33,976 bases of DNA from Elysia marginata (GCA_019649035.1 BMAT01012988.1:634289-668264), one strand, 5' to 3'; positions 10,527 through 22,268 are shown, counted from the stretch's first letter. Program-made: numbers and translations. Notes: generated by a model from the letters alone, not told the origin.

Positions 10527-13386
10527 NNNNNNNNNNNNNNNNNNNNNNNNNNNNNNNNNNNNGCCGAGGGCTTCTAAACCTAAAAATAGCCCGGCTTTGA
10601 GTGAGTTAAGATAAACGCCTCTGGGTCCAAATAAAAAGTTTATTTTATATAAAGTTTATATTAAGCAGTATCATTATAAAGAAATAAAAGGAAAGGAACC
10701 AAAAACCTAGTCAATCTTAATCTAAAGTTTATCTTAACAGGGTTTATCCTAAGTGGATTCCACTGTATTAAGTCTTTATAAATTATTGTTTGTATTATTC
10801 ACACAAACAGAAGCGTAATGATGCCATGATTTGTGTTGTTTTGACCTCAAAGTTTTGAGTAGTCTGTAGAAGAAACTTTATAATTTTTTTATCTTTAGCC
10901 TTAGCTTATTGGTGATGGCACAAATGTGGTTCATTAGCTAGGATGAGTGACTACTGAGCCAAAGGTCTTGTGTTTTAAACCTCTTGAAAGTAAATTTTTG
11001 TCTGCTCCACTGTGCTCATCTAGCTCCAAGCCTCTAGCTAGGCTTCTCAATACCATGCTAAACTAAAGATTTCAAGCAAACTACCTCACTTTGCCAAGTT
11101 TAAGGACTCAACCACTTTTTTTCTGTCACTTACCACTATTATTGAGTAAAAGGCTAATGAAGACTAACTTTATTTTACTTTTGTATTTTATAGCGATGGC
11201 TTTCCAAAGCTCCTTATAAAAGCAATTAATAATATGGTAACTCTACAGGGCATTCAGCATCAGATTGCCCATGCGGCCACCCAAATCGCGCTGGGGCGTG
11301 TGATGATGTGTAATGCAGCCAGGAGACATGAGATTGGATTACCTGTGGTCAAGGAAGCTGCCATGGTGAAATATTTTGCAGGGGAGGTCAGTTCAATGTA
11401 CAATTGGATTTCTCTTTGGTTATCTTCATCTAAAAACTTTTAAAATGAAGAAATACCTTAATCAAAATGCTAACAGTGGTAAGTGGTAAAAAAATAGTTA
11501 TTCAGGCTCTAAAATAGGTTTCGCAGGTTTATAGTTTCAAACACAGAGTTGGTAGCCGTGCATAAAATATACATATCTTCCCCTATTCTGTATTCAATTT
11601 ATCCCTAGTTTTTATAAAACTACATAGCTTTGGAAGATCTATAAAATGTTATGATATGTATCAGTCTTTTTTTAATTGAAGATACATGAGACAAAATAGC
11701 ACTGTATTATCTTAAACTCTATACAAATTGAGTTTTTGCTTTAGAAAGGTGCCTAAGTAAAATGATATCACTTGTTTATGCAAACTTAGTTATAAATTTG
11801 GTCAGCAATAATGAGATGTATTTATCTTTTATCTTCAAAATGAAATGAATATAAATGTTTAATAGTAAATACAATTATTGTATACGTAAAACTTGTTTTT
11901 TTTTTTTTTAATTTAAATCTCATGTGCAAATGGATGGTTGCAAGTTATGAAGAATTATGAAGAATTTCATGATGCCGTTGTAAACCATAAGTTTTTTTTA
12001 TCTTTGAATAGTTTGATTAATTAGCATGATAGTGTTATCTAGACATTTGCAGACAAGTTTAATGTATAGGAATTAAAAGAGAGGAAAGAAGAGTGGCAGT
12101 TGATCAGCCGAGCAATATTAGGCCTGAAACTTAGAGCTCTTGTTTACTTTGATCATGGTATGAGTTTCTGTCTGTTCTGCTACAATGCTAACCTTTTAAT
12201 TAAATGTATATCTATCCTATTTCAGGTAGCTACTCATGTCACATCTAAAAGTATTGAGTGGATGGGTGGAGTTGGCTATACAAAAGATTACCCAGTAGAG
12301 AAGTATTACAGGGACTGCAAAGTTGGTGAGAAGAATTTTACCCTTGACAAAATTTGGTATGCAGGTTTTCACATCGAAGAAGTCTTGCAGCTGAAAAGTT
12401 TTTCTTGTCATTATGAATTTTATAGGAACTATGGTTTAATTGGTACATCATATTATATGTGATAAAAGCTGTGGCACAGAAATCTTGCAGGAGGACCTAT
12501 GTAGGATGGAGAGGATTGTTTGAAGAATTGGCTTCTTAAGTTACATCAACAGAAATGCAGTGTTCTCAAACTGGGTAACAAGAAGTCAGAAGCCAGATAT
12601 CTCATGACAGGGTTAACCAGTGATGGTGGAGATGTTACTTGACAGTTAGCAGAAAGCAATACAGGAAAAGACCTTGGTGTTGTCATCGAGAACAAGCTTA
12701 CTTTTAGACAGCATATCACACAATGCACATCCAAGTTTAACAGGATATTCAGTGTAATGAGGAGGTCCTTGTACCACTTGTCTGAAAAGACGTCTTTCTC
12801 ACTGTTGTGGGACCGATCTTGGAGTATGGTCATGCAGTCTGGCAGCCACAGAAACGGTAGCATTGAAGTGGAAGAGGTCCAGAGAAGAGCATCAAATCTG
12901 CTAGAATCAATCCAGAAACAGCTTGCCGGAGAATGTGGTGGAAAGCACACCTGTCCATTTTTCCCCTTCCTGCTTGGAGTAAAGATTTTTCAGGTACTTG
13001 TGCCAAACCATGCACACAACAACACATTGTACCGTGGAGGCATCAATATACAGGTTGCAAAGCCTCAAACGTTGACATTGTATTGTCAAATCAGTGAAGC
13101 AAAAATTTTAGGCTTTATTTTTAAAATTGGGTATTTAGACGTTAAATACCTTTCATGCCTATCTGTCGTAAGAGAAACAAAATGACAACAAAAACTCATG
13201 GGTTGCTGATATCATAATCATTTTTTGTCAAAAAGATATAATTTGCTTCTATCTGTTTTTATATATCATTTATATGCTAACAACCTTTTATAACTTTCAT
13301 TTATTTTAGGTACAATCTATGAAGGAACTAGCAACATTCAGCTCAACACAATTGCCAAATGTTTGGAGCAGGAAGGTCTCATATAA
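2600..13386 (+). CDS. ACADSB: Short/branched-chain acyl-CoA dehydrogenase, mitochondrial, 11-exon model
   Basis: The family oxidises 2-methylbutyryl-CoA and related short branched acyl-CoAs to the enoyl-CoA in isoleucine breakdown. It uses FAD and passes electrons to ETF in the mitochondrial matrix. Exons: 2600-2632 (candidate), 4158-4344, 5977-6077, 7320-7526, 8710-8880, 9490-9615, 9889-9981, 10306-10395, 11249-11386, 12226-12325, 13310-13386. Every intron is GT..AG and the frame stays open for 440 codons, against about 430 for the animal enzyme. In that numbering the N-terminus is a basic, acid-poor presequence. ACAD signature 1 ([13 protein letters not shown]) is at about 181-193, signature 2 ([10 protein letters not shown]...D) at about 393-412, and the catalytic Glu of IYEGTSNIQ is E420. 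[16 protein letters not shown] and [20 protein letters not shown] favour ACADSB over SCAD or IVD. The main uncertainty is the start: exon 1 or ATG 4185. Confidence 0.95.
4158..4344 (+). CDS. ACADSB: ACADSB exon 2 (presequence and start of N-terminal domain)
   Basis: The acceptor is ATTGTAG|GCA and the donor TTCAG|GTGAGT. The frame includes an in-frame ATG at 4185 and ends [11 protein letters not shown] plus one base (phase 1). The C-terminal half matches the family's start, where an acidic 'EE' cluster precedes the first helix. The N-terminal half is low in acidic residues and looks like a targeting peptide. Confidence 0.85.
5977..6077 (+). CDS. ACADSB: ACADSB exon 3
   Basis: The acceptor is TTTTTTCCCCAG|TGG and the donor GGG|GTAATA. 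With the split Val it encodes [20 protein letters not shown] and continues to CLFENG, part of the all-helical N-terminal domain. It ends in phase 0. Confidence 0.93.
6168..6493 (+). mobile_element. tRNA-headed SINE in ACADSB intron 3
   Basis: The head has a perfect RNA polymerase III A box, TGGTCTAGTGG (6177-6187), and a slightly decayed B box, GGATTTGAGACC (6219-6230), about 30 nt later. The anticodon-loop region CTTTCGGA resembles tRNA-Pro(CGG), though that parentage is tentative. The body ends with a GTAAAGCACTTAGAGCAC and AAGCGCTATATAAAA type tail, which recurs in many marine-invertebrate SINEs as I recall them. No clear target duplication was found, so the ends are approximate. Confidence 0.85.
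7320..7526 (+). CDS. ACADSB: ACADSB exon 4
   Basis: The acceptor is AATGACCAG|CTA and the donor ACT|GTGAGT. It encodes 69 codons from [14 protein letters not shown] through [20 protein letters not shown] to the YLPRLATDT segment, the strongly conserved second part of the N-terminal domain. Phase 0 at both ends. Confidence 0.95.
7752..7933 (+). mobile_element. Short SINE-like insert flanked by 11-bp target duplication, ACADSB intron 4
   Basis: The insert is bounded by TTCAGAACAGA at 7741-7751 and again at 7934-7944, a perfect 11-bp target-site duplication. Its interior is markedly more GC-rich than the surrounding intron. It has no obvious A/B box head. A 26-bp core at 7789-7814 matches 22 of 26 positions of the minus-strand SINE at 22388-22413, so it is probably a head-less or 5'-truncated relative. 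Orientation is inferred from that match. Confidence 0.75.
8710..8880 (+). CDS. ACADSB: ACADSB exon 5 (ACAD signature 1, FAD-binding beta domain)
   Basis: The acceptor is GCTCAG|GTT and the donor GCT|GTGAGT. It encodes 57 codons, [20 protein letters not shown] to [11 protein letters not shown]. It contains ACAD signature 1 and the WITNAEHAD segment near the flavin. The signature reads AESGSD where most relatives have a Gly in place of the Glu; the substitution still fits the published pattern. Confidence 0.95.
9490..9615 (+). CDS. ACADSB: ACADSB exon 6
   Basis: The acceptor is GACCAG|GGC and the donor CGA|GTAAGA. It encodes 42 codons: [20 protein letters not shown], then [20 protein letters not shown] and VR, from the beta domain. 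Phase 0 at both ends. Confidence 0.95.
9889..9981 (+). CDS. ACADSB: ACADSB exon 7
   Basis: The acceptor is TTTAAG|GTT, an AAG rather than the usual CAG/TAG, and the donor CAG|GTGAGT. It encodes [20 protein letters not shown] followed by [11 protein letters not shown], the link into the C-terminal helical domain. Phase 0 at both ends. Confidence 0.94.
10306..10395 (+). CDS. ACADSB: ACADSB exon 8
   Basis: The acceptor is CACTTCAG|ATG and the donor CAG|GTGAGA. It encodes [20 protein letters not shown] and [10 protein letters not shown]. The ERKQFG(K)..F..Q motif is typical of the flavin/dimer-contact helix region. Phase 0 at both ends. Confidence 0.95.
10488..10526. repeat. (TCA)n microsatellite ending in an assembly gap
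   Basis: An uninterrupted run of TCA/CAT units in ACADSB intron 8 runs straight into undetermined bases. The true length is unknown. Confidence 0.95.
10527..10562. other. Assembly gap (36 N)
   Basis: Undetermined bases follow a trinucleotide repeat, probably where assembly failed. The gap lies inside an intron and does not touch any exon. Confidence 0.99.
10900..11060 (+). mobile_element. Possible decayed tRNA-derived SINE in ACADSB intron 8
   Basis: TAGCTAGGATG (10935-10945) matches the A box at all but one position. TGTTTTAAACC (10971-10981) resembles a B box at the right distance. The rest has no recognised tail or target duplication. The elements are decayed and chance similarity is possible. 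Confidence 0.35.
11249..11386 (+). CDS. ACADSB: ACADSB exon 9
   Basis: The acceptor is CTACAG|GGC and the donor GAG|GTCAGT. It encodes 46 codons, from [20 protein letters not shown] to KYFAGE, helices of the C-terminal domain. Phase 0 at both ends. Confidence 0.94.
12226..12325 (+). CDS. ACADSB: ACADSB exon 10 (ACAD signature 2)
   Basis: The acceptor is ATTTCAG|GTA and the donor GTTG|GTGAGA. It encodes [20 protein letters not shown] and [13 protein letters not shown] plus one base. It matches every fixed position of ACAD signature 2. It ends in phase 1. Confidence 0.95.
12466..12930 (+). mobile_element. Degenerate LINE fragment (C-terminal reverse-transcriptase region), ACADSB intron 10
   Basis: Translated pieces match the region after the RT palm of jockey/CR1-like LINEs: [43 protein letters not shown] with [16 protein letters not shown] (open from 12661), [14 protein letters not shown], and [17 protein letters not shown]. 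These pieces sit in at least two frames, with a deletion near 12808 and further shifts and stops, so the copy is dead. The fragment is on the same strand as the host gene. Its ends are approximate. Confidence 0.82.
13310..13386 (+). CDS. ACADSB: ACADSB terminal coding exon (catalytic Glu) and stop
   Basis: The acceptor is TTATTTTAG|GTACA. The split Gly is completed and the exon reads [20 protein letters not shown] then EGLI and TAA (13384-13386). The Glu of YEG is the family's catalytic base, which removes the alpha proton. Confidence 0.95.
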
Positions 13387-13522
13387 AAAGGATGATTTAC
13401 CCAAGAGGGTCTCCATTAAAAGACGTCCCAGGATACTGTTATTTTGTTTAATTGTCACTGTATAAAGCTTTGTTAGACTTTAATTTATGCAATGTTGACA
13501 TGTTTATTGTTTTACATAACTA

Positions 13523-13528
13523 AATAAA
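13523..13528 (+). promoter_or_regulatory. Likely polyadenylation signal of ACADSB gene
   Basis: AATAAA lies 137 bp after the stop codon, followed by a T-rich stretch. Other AATAAA copies at 13682-13687 and 15677-15682 could give longer 3' UTRs. Confidence 0.55.
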
Positions 13529-13579
13529 AAATTTATTCTGAGTTCATGTATAATATCAAAAGTATGATATTGAACAAAA

Positions 13580-13612
13580 ATATATATATATATGCTATAT
13601 ATATATGCATAT
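13580..13612. repeat. (AT)n-rich palindromic microsatellite
   Basis: Two TATATA runs are separated by GC and end in TGCATAT. This is a low-complexity sequence just past the ACADSB 3' end. Confidence 0.85.
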
Positions 13613-13689
13613 AAAAGCATGACTTTTCTCTCCTACTTTAAGGTTTAGATTCTGGAATGTAGCCTTTACCCAAAATATGAAAATAAACA

Positions 13690-16600
13690 TTATGTACATC
13701 TGTGAAAGTATTTTTTTTTTTGCTATTAATGTTTAGTCCATAAATGTCATTATCTTCAAATAAGCCGTAACTATGATATTTTGTGAATACTTGTTTTGTC
13801 TTGTCTTAAAAAAATAAGGTAGATTTGTTTGTCTGTACCTATAAAAAACAAAAAAAAGGAATGATTGTACTGGGCTGGTCAAGTAAAAATCTGCTTTGAC
13901 ATTGTTTTATGATCATATGTTCCCTAAAGGCCACAAATATTTTGCTGAGGGCGCAAAATCAATTAGTACGGGTATTTCTGTTTTTGATCTTTCAATTCTA
14001 GACAGACGTCCAGTAAAAATTCTTCATCTAGCTCTGAGAAGGTATATCCCATGATGAGAGATTCATGCTGTTCCTACCAATATGTTTTTTGCTTGGCTGC
14101 AGTTTTCCTGAATGTGGGCAATTCTGCTAAAGGGAGACTAGAGAATGAATACCATAAGTGACGAATTTTGCTTGTCTTTTCAGTCTTTTAATTAGATAAA
14201 GAAAATTTACTCCTGATTGAATAAGTATATTGTGCTTTAACTCCCTCTTTCCTGATTTTCCTTTTCTATAAATATTAGTTACAGCTATTTTTACTAGAAA
14301 TACACTGTTTTTTATAGTCATATGATTTGCAACTATTTTTGACATTCAGGTGATGGAAATTTTATATTTTTTTTTAAACAGATGTTTTTGGGGTTAGTTT
14401 ACTTTTTAAAATCTAGAAATGATTTAATATCTTTTCTGAGTATTGTGATAAATTCATGCAACTTGTGGCTTTCTGAAGCACAGAAAAATGCACTCCCCCA
14501 CATGGTTCTCTATTTTCTCCTAATTCAGATTTGTTGCTCATTTGAAATACTCTGGGTTTAAATTCAATTTTAACTTTTTGTTCAATGCTTTTTCTTGCAG
14601 ACACAAAAATATACATGTACATTGTGTATGCACCCAGGTTGATTTTTATTTCTTGCTTATCTGTAATTTTAGAGTTCAATCCTATTATGAGTTTCATTTA
14701 AGCATCTTTAGGACACCAAAGGTGTTAAGTAAGACAAAAACAATACGTTTTCTAGTTAATATACTCATTTTGTTTGTGAATTCAACACATATGATTTAGC
14801 CCTGGTTCTATTTTTGGCAAAGCTGCTTTGAGTTGAGAACTTTGAAACTGTATTCTATTCTAGATCTGATTGAATTTTTCTTTGGGCATCATCTAAACTT
14901 TCTTATTTGTTAAACATGATTTTGTAGGAAAAGGGTTTTGTAGTGCATGCTAATAGCTGTGTACAAAGAAAATAAGGGAAGTGCTGAGAGCGCAATTTAA
15001 AAGGGTTGACTGCATTTCAAAAGTGAGACTAGGAGACAAAGGCAGGCTGTTGCAGGATATTTCCAGACTTGTTAGGAAACTGAAAAAGGCTCGAGTTGTC
15101 TTCTAACAAGGAAGAAATCATCTGCTGTCTGAGATTGAAATACATGTAATGGTAGTGCATGGGAAATATATTAAACATCAAGAAGAAAAAAAAAACACGA
15201 AAAAAGCACTCTTTATGATTAGAGTCTTGGGCAGTAGTCTTAACGATCAATACAATTGTATTTCAAGCCTTCATCTTCCCTTCTAAAAATCACTCAACAT
15301 TTATCACTGCTTTGTATTGTACATGCACCATAAAGTTGTATCTTTGATATAAATGATTTTATTCAGTGTTTTAGTTCTTTCTCTTTCTCAAATCAGCACA
15401 AAATACTCTATCTATGATATTATTAACTTTTAACTATAACAAAACCTAACACAGCGTCCTTGAAATCCACAAAACAGTCTTTGAAATGAATGACAACATA
15501 ATATCTACTTTTTAACGTTTGTTGCTTGATATAAGAATCTCAAAGCTGTGATTGTGTACTGCCATATTTCTTGAGAATGAAATTAACAATTGAGCAAAGC
15601 TTTTGCTGTGATTTTATACACCTGACCTACCAGACATTGTTTGAAGGCAGTGCATGACATTGTACTATCTTGCAGGAATAAAAGTTAATTTTTTTCTCTC
15701 ACACTGTTTGATGTTTTGCTTATTGTGACAAATGCTTTTTATGTTTTTTCCCACACAAACATAATCGTGAATTCTTCAATACAGCTTAACTTCTTCTACG
15801 CTGGTGAACGATACATCGTTCGGCAAGTTTGAACTATATAGTCCAACGACCGATTCGTCTGTCCCGGTATATTTTGTTTCACAGTTTTGATTTTTCACAT
15901 TTTTAAGTAACTATTTCATTGTTGAAAAAAAATCAGGACTACTGGTGATGAAATATCCCATGCTTGGTTTTTAAAGCTGTTTATTTTAACAGCTTAAAAA
16001 AACCAACAAAATGTATACGTATGTCATTTGGTTACTCTCCTAGTATTCAGCTAATTTTCTCTTGAAAAGAGGCTAGTTGTTTCATTAACGATGCAGTCCG
16101 TTTTGTCCAATGAAAAGCAAAGTTAGATTGAGCATTACCACTCTGTAATGCCTGCTTGTTGAGAAAAGAGCAAATTAGCAAATGTACCATGAATGTATTA
16201 GTGTAAAATTGGGCTTTGCAGTAACACTACCAGAATAATATTTATCGCCTTGGTTTTTCTCACACTACAAAATTAAGGATGTTGTTCACATTGTATTTAC
16301 TACTTACTACTAGTAGTATTGTTACAAAGGATCCAAACTTGAAAAGAAAGTTTACCTCACTAAATATGCTCGTACCGATTTTCAAAGCAAAAAAAAAGAA
16401 TCTAGGCTTTAAAGTGACAGATTTTGAAACATTCTAGTCCAAGAAATGAAGAGTTTAGATCCATTTACTTTTGTATTGAATATAGTTTTTGTTATGCAAA
16501 GAGAGAAGCTTTTTTACAGAAATTTCAATCTTCCAACAATGCAGGGTACTAGGTCGCGTTCATGTAATACTAGCACAAAGATCTTAACTTAAAAACTTAC

Positions 16601-19600
16601 ACTTGGATCGTTCTACCTGGTAATTAAATTAAATTTTAAGACGACATCAATGTCGTGGTTTTTTGTACATGGTACGATGAACCAGAAACTGTTGCTGAGG
16701 TAATCCTCTAACTGATCTGTAAAATTTGATCTAACTATGTAGTAGGCATTGTCTGTAAAATTGGGCCGCCTACCCTTAGTACAATAGCAACGAGGGTTTA
16801 AGAATGTTACTTAGTATGCAGCGTGCTTCATCGAATTTTTTTTCCCAATCATTATACTTTAAGCTTCTTCATTGCTTGAAAGGCTTTTAGGTGTTACATT
16901 TGAGGTATTTTAATTTAACTCATGGATATTTATACATGTAAAATGTATTTAATAAGGTCAAGACCAAATTTTACAGTGTGCCTAAACCAAAACTTCTTTT
17001 TAAAAGAGGCCTAAATGAGATTTGCATACTATTATCGCTAACACATTATATATTTTCAAAATCGTCCTTTAATATAAAAAAAAAACAAACAAGAAAACAA
17101 TATCGTCCTATTTGGTGAGTTTGATTTTGCAAAGCTTTTTTTTCCAAGACTAATAGGAATGAAATTATTAAGGAAACTCAAAACTTAAATATCACCATTG
17201 CAGCATCGGGACTCAAAGGATACGAATTTTGATGTTATAAATAATAGCCAACCAAAGGCCTTTTGAAATCGTATTGTTTACTATACTTAGTAACACATTC
17301 GTTGAGAAACCTAATGGTTCCGAGGATCTTATTACCATGTTTTCGTGATGTTTCAAAAACGTACAAAAGCTCTCTTTTCCCTTGTTCTCCTCAGGGCTTT
17401 GATACTTGACGCTGTCGATCGTGTGTAAAACTTTCTTTTACATTGACCTTATTTTCCATTAAATGTGTCTAGGTGTATTGTGCTTTCACGCTTGCCTTTC
17501 AACATTGACCAGTCTCAACTTGGCGCAACTCTACCATCTATTGTTCATAACGTTTTTTTTTTATTCTTTCCGTCGGTTGTCGTTTCCATTGACCACCTTT
17601 CTTTAACGAGTGAAAACAGATCGTATCTTCTTTTAGAATTCCTTCGTGATCAGAATTGTAGATGTTAATAAGCTATAAACAAAATAGATCCAAAACGTTT
17701 GATGGGAGTTTTTCCACTTTTGTTGCAACTAAGAAAATCAGAGGAGACTATAACTTTATGAGTTTTTAAAACCGAGAGACTGTTTCTGGGTATGAAAAGA
17801 ATCGCATTAAAAATTAGATAAAAAATTGCTTTTATTAGCATATGATGTCCACAGCGTCCGGTCCGCTCATTCTAATATGATGGTGAAACTCTTAGTTTTA
17901 CTAATAAGCCTAGCCACATTGTAGTACGTTTCGCGGAAAAAATATACACGCTTTGGCAATATATGTACATTCTCTATACTTTTTTTACTTGTTCAAATTT
18001 TGCATATGGTCCGAGATCATTTTATGTCAACTAAAGTTTGATCTTCAAAATCATCTGTGCAGGATTTAAGCCCATTTCTTTTCTCGCTTCTGTATTTTAT
18101 AACCTAATAAATATGTAGTTAACTTGAGGAGGTTTCCATCACACTGAAGGCTCAAAGCTCTTGGTTTATGTTATTGTAGTTAAGCTGCATTTTTCCTTGT
18201 TGTAAGAGGTACGCTCACATCGTCGACATACGTTTTTATGTGTGTGCGGCATACTGGTTTTTTAGTAGTACTAGTAGACGTGCCTAACTTTTTAAAGCGG
18301 CCCACAGACTTACAGGTTTACTTAATCAAGTCTCTGGGTGAAGGCATTAACTAAGTTTACTTGCAAGACTGTGTGTGGCGCTACTTGAAGCTTTTACTAG
18401 TCACCTTGCACAAGTTACTTGGCTTGTACGAGATGGGTTCTGTTTGGTATTTTGCCTTCAAAAACATTGTTCGATCGGTTAGGTCTGTGACCCCATCAAC
18501 CCTAAAAACCCGATTTTTAAGGGTCCACTGAATGAGACAAAATATGCGTATCCAAAACACATGATAATAATACACTTTGCCGAAAAGATCTGCTCAAAGA
18601 GACACATTAATGTAGTTAAGTATGCAAAGGATCAAATAAATTCGAGAACAAACGAAAAATCAATAGGCCTATTTTCTCAGAAAAAATGAGAATATTTGTT
18701 CTTGTCTAGAGCCTCTGTTCCGATACTCAACGCTTCGTTGAACGTCTAAACGCTTTACATAAAGCAAGGAGACTCAAGGATGTGACTTGTGAGCGTGCTG
18801 GTGTGCTATGTTGTGGATATAAAGCCTGATTTTGACTCTACTGTCGCTGATAAGGTGATTGTAAATGTACTGAAATTGTTTTTAGTTAAAACTTCATCGA
18901 CGAGGTCTGTTTCATGAATAACTTTCTTTTCTTTTCTGTAAAATCTACAAATCATCACTTATAATTTTATGACTGAAATTGCGCAGAAGCAAAAAATCAT
19001 TTTTTAAGAAAACTACTATGAGGATTGTGGGGTACTATATGAGAATAAAATGAATTTATAGCGGTTTGTTTACATTCTAGGTCTGAGACAAGACTTTTTC
19101 CTGTAAAATGAACGCCATTAATTTAAGAGAATCAGTTTGAAGATACATGTATGATATCATAAAAATCATAAAGTTTTCTTTGTTTGTTTGTTCGTTTGTT
19201 TTTTGGAGAGAGGGTGGGGGCTTCGTACTCACTCACGGTTATGATTTTCCCACGATATAATCCGAGTGCTCACAGCCAGAGTGGTAAGGAAACTTTTGCA
19301 CCAATACATTTTTATGATTATACATCTTGGATTAAATTGGTCGTCCTCGATATTCTGTTGATCGGGCACGAGCTGACTTTTTCAAATGAAGAAACGTTTT
19401 CGGGGAACAATATTATGAAGGTTGTTTAAGCTTCAGATGTGGCTTAAAAGCAGCCGGAGAAATTAACTATAAGAGGCAGCATTATCTTGACAGCTTACTG
19501 CGCTGCTCGAGAAATGCCAAGACTTCAGTGGCAGTTTTGTGGAGTAATTAACACAATAAAGATGCTTGGTCCAAGTTTTATAGTGCTGTGTTTGTGATTT

Positions 19601-20590
19601 TTAAGACATAACAAAACGAATGCTTTTTGTGGAACAGACCTCAAACATTTACTATTGCGCTCTCAATAGGTATGAAAAACAAATTATTTGAATCATCGGA
19701 TTGAGGCCAACTATACACAACGCAAATGACAAGGAAAACTCACAGAGACGCAGTCCAAATAATTTGAGATGATGTGGCTTCTAAAATGAACGTAAATTGT
19801 AATTGCATGTTACTCTATATACAGTACAATGATGTGCAGTTGACTCTTTTATTTGCTTGAAATTTCAGTCGGGATTGACTCGGCAAGTGCAAGACAACAC
19901 AGGCTCCGAATAAATTATATACGTTAAACTAGTTGTGACTCGAGTTATGTTTGCCTCTCAACTTTTTTTTGCCTGCATGGGGTCATGTTTCTCTTTGACC
20001 TAAATTCGATCTAGAGTCTAGAGATCTAGACCTGAATGTTATCTATCAATGGCCTCCATCCATAAAATCGAGATACATTTATATTAAAATCATGGACAGA
20101 CGCATGTTTTATCTACTCTGTGTTCACAGCCTGACTTACCTACCTGACCTATTAAAACCCGTCGCATATCAGTGGTCCGATGTGCACGTCATGGTACCTT
20201 TTTGTATTCTTGCTGCAAGGTGTCCACGTACGTTTGGTTTTTCAGGGTGAGAAATGTTCGTTAGAGGTCATTGATAAGTACAACAGCTAATGCAGTTATT
20301 GGTCTGCCTCAATATTTGTGCCCTTGTGTAATGAAAAAATTGCTCACTGCTTTATTTACGGAAATTTCAAGGTGTTCAAAGCAGTACAATACAACAGACT
20401 TATACACCAGAAAGATATTTTATTGTCTTGTCATCGCCAATTATTATGCATCTTATGTCAAAATCAAAGCGTAGTGGATGCTGAGGATAAAGACACTTTT
20501 CTGTCAAGACATTAATTTTCATGACGAAGGGCGGAGGCTATGGACACAGCCTATTAGATCACAGATTCCCAATGCCAAGTCTACGCGCGT
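13690..20590. other. Intergenic AT-rich sequence without recognisable genes
   Basis: I read both strands and found only short frames with no domain, membrane pattern or consistent splice sites. Small perfect hairpins occur (for example at about 15804 and 16641). A cluster of overlapping TCTAGA/AGATCT words lies at about 20009-20032. Part could be the long 3' UTR of the upstream gene. Confidence 0.5.
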
Positions 20591-20596
20591 GTCGAC

Positions 20597-20624
20597 GTGT
20601 GTGTGTGTTGGAGGGGGGGGGGGG
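20597..20624. repeat. (GT)n tract followed by a run of 12 G
   Basis: A GTGTGTGTGTGTT stretch leads to GGA and then twelve G (20613-20624). It is a simple repeat. Nearby short frames reading glycine runs are artefacts of it. Confidence 0.95.
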
Positions 20625-21231
20625 CGCTTTCAGTTTCTCTTTATTAAACCATACTCTCGGCACACTGTGGCAGGGCTGCAGACATTCAAACAGGCGGTTG
20701 TTGGATTCTCTAGGGAAGTATATTAATTGTAAAACTAATTATTCAGTTCTATTTTCGCTGCCTCATTAGCGTTCTGACCTTTCACTTGGCTACGGCCCTC
20801 TCTTTTTCCTGCGCATATTCGTGCCTGGTGATTCGTACATAGTGAATTCCATCGTCAAGTAGCCATTGTGAAAGCACTGGGCTTTAACGAGTTTCCACAG
20901 AGCAACTGCTCTCCCCACTCACAAACTTTAGGACTAGTAAAAAAAATGAACAACAGCCCATGTTTGATTGAATTTTAAAATACAACTAGATTACATACCT
21001 TAGCTGACTTTTCGGGTAACAACCATAAGTCTGCTGCAGATCTTTAAGAGTAGTTATGGAAGATCGAATGCTTAGGCAGTCTCAACATATAAATATCATG
21101 ACTGGCAAAGATTAGTGAGATATCAATTCATCGCGAAGTATTGTTGGAAGCTACAGGATAATGTGTCCGGTTACTGTAATAAACTGAACACGAGTCGCAG
21201 TAGAGCTGTGTGGATAAGCAAGTCAATTTTT

Positions 21232-21369
21232 NNNNNNNNNNNNNNNNNNNNNNNNNNNNNNNNNNNNNNNNNNNNNNNNNNNNNNNNNNNNNNNNNNNNN
21301 NNNNNNNNNNNNNNNNNNNNNNNNNNNNNNNNNNNNNNNNNNNNNNNNNNNNNNNNNNNNNNNNNNNNN
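21232..21369. other. Assembly gap (138 N)
   Basis: Undetermined bases end exactly where the left arm of a perfect 45-bp inverted repeat begins (21370). Confidence 0.99.
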
Positions 21370-21675
21370 CATAAATACGGACAGGACTAACAATAAAAGA
21401 AAAGCAATAATATTTTTTGTAAATAACTCTCGTTTTCATTGATAGTTTTTTTCATTTCTTTCTCTATCTAATAAAGTTACAATTTTCGTGGATCCTCAGG
21501 CCCCTTCCCCCTAGTATCCCCACCCCCGCCCCTTTCTCCCCTTTCTTCCGGCAGATAGATTTATATCTAGGTTTCTAGGTACATTTTTTTTATTTTTATC
21601 TTATCATTCATATTCTATATTAATTATAATAATATTATTGCTTTTCTTTTATTGTTAGTCCTGTCCGTATTTATG
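21370..21675. repeat. Perfect 45-bp inverted repeat with 216-bp spacer
   Basis: Positions 21370-21414 are the exact reverse complement of 21631-21675 with no mismatch. The spacer holds a C-rich pyrimidine tract (about 21500-21550). The left arm touches an assembly gap, so the arms may be longer. It could be a foldback/MITE element, a recent inverted duplication or a scaffolding artefact. Confidence 0.95.
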
Positions 21676-22268
21676 TAAGTGTCTTATACTTTTTTATTTT
21701 TTTTTTGTCTGACGAAATCATAAAGCCGACAGCTCATTTGTTTCGTCACTATTTTAGAGCTTAAATATATACCTTACCATAAAAAAAATGACTCGGTTAC
21801 TGTAGTATTCGCTTACTGACCGCGAAATCAGACGAGGAGATCTAACTCATTCTGACTTATAATTATAGCCGGCTAGGCAGTGACTTCGATCCCAAGACGT
21901 TCTCAATTCGAAGCCATCCATCCCGTATGTAAACGTATTTGTGTACAAGCGTTATTTTGATCTAGTGCGTCCAATTTTCTGCAAGGGTTATAATGTAAGA
22001 AATGTAAAAAAAACTTAATAACAGACCGGCTCTTTACACGCTGGCGTCAAACACAAGGGATGAGAAATCTGTTCTGCTTTGGGTAATTGGGCTGGTACTA
22101 GGCCTTCTCAAGTAGGTTCCATGCGCTGCAGGGCATATCGACCGAGTATAAACTAGTCACCAAGATACTCAAACAGCCTTTAAAAGCCTATGTATCACTT
22201 TTCCCCATGACGACTTTGACCGTGGTTTCCTTGGTCATAACACATTTAATTTCACACCAACAGCATCA

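Noticed and set aside
10306-10614. Frame extending ACADSB exon 8 into a His run
   Set aside because: The exon ends at a clear donor at 10396, and the His run is translated (CAT)n microsatellite running into a gap.
15800-15860. Small perfect hairpins such as GAACGAT..ATCGTTC
   Set aside because: Stems of 7 bp are expected by chance in 34 kb.
20478-20769. Overlapping frames through the G run, with glycine-rich segments
   Set aside because: Low-complexity artefact; no homology, and two frames are open equally.
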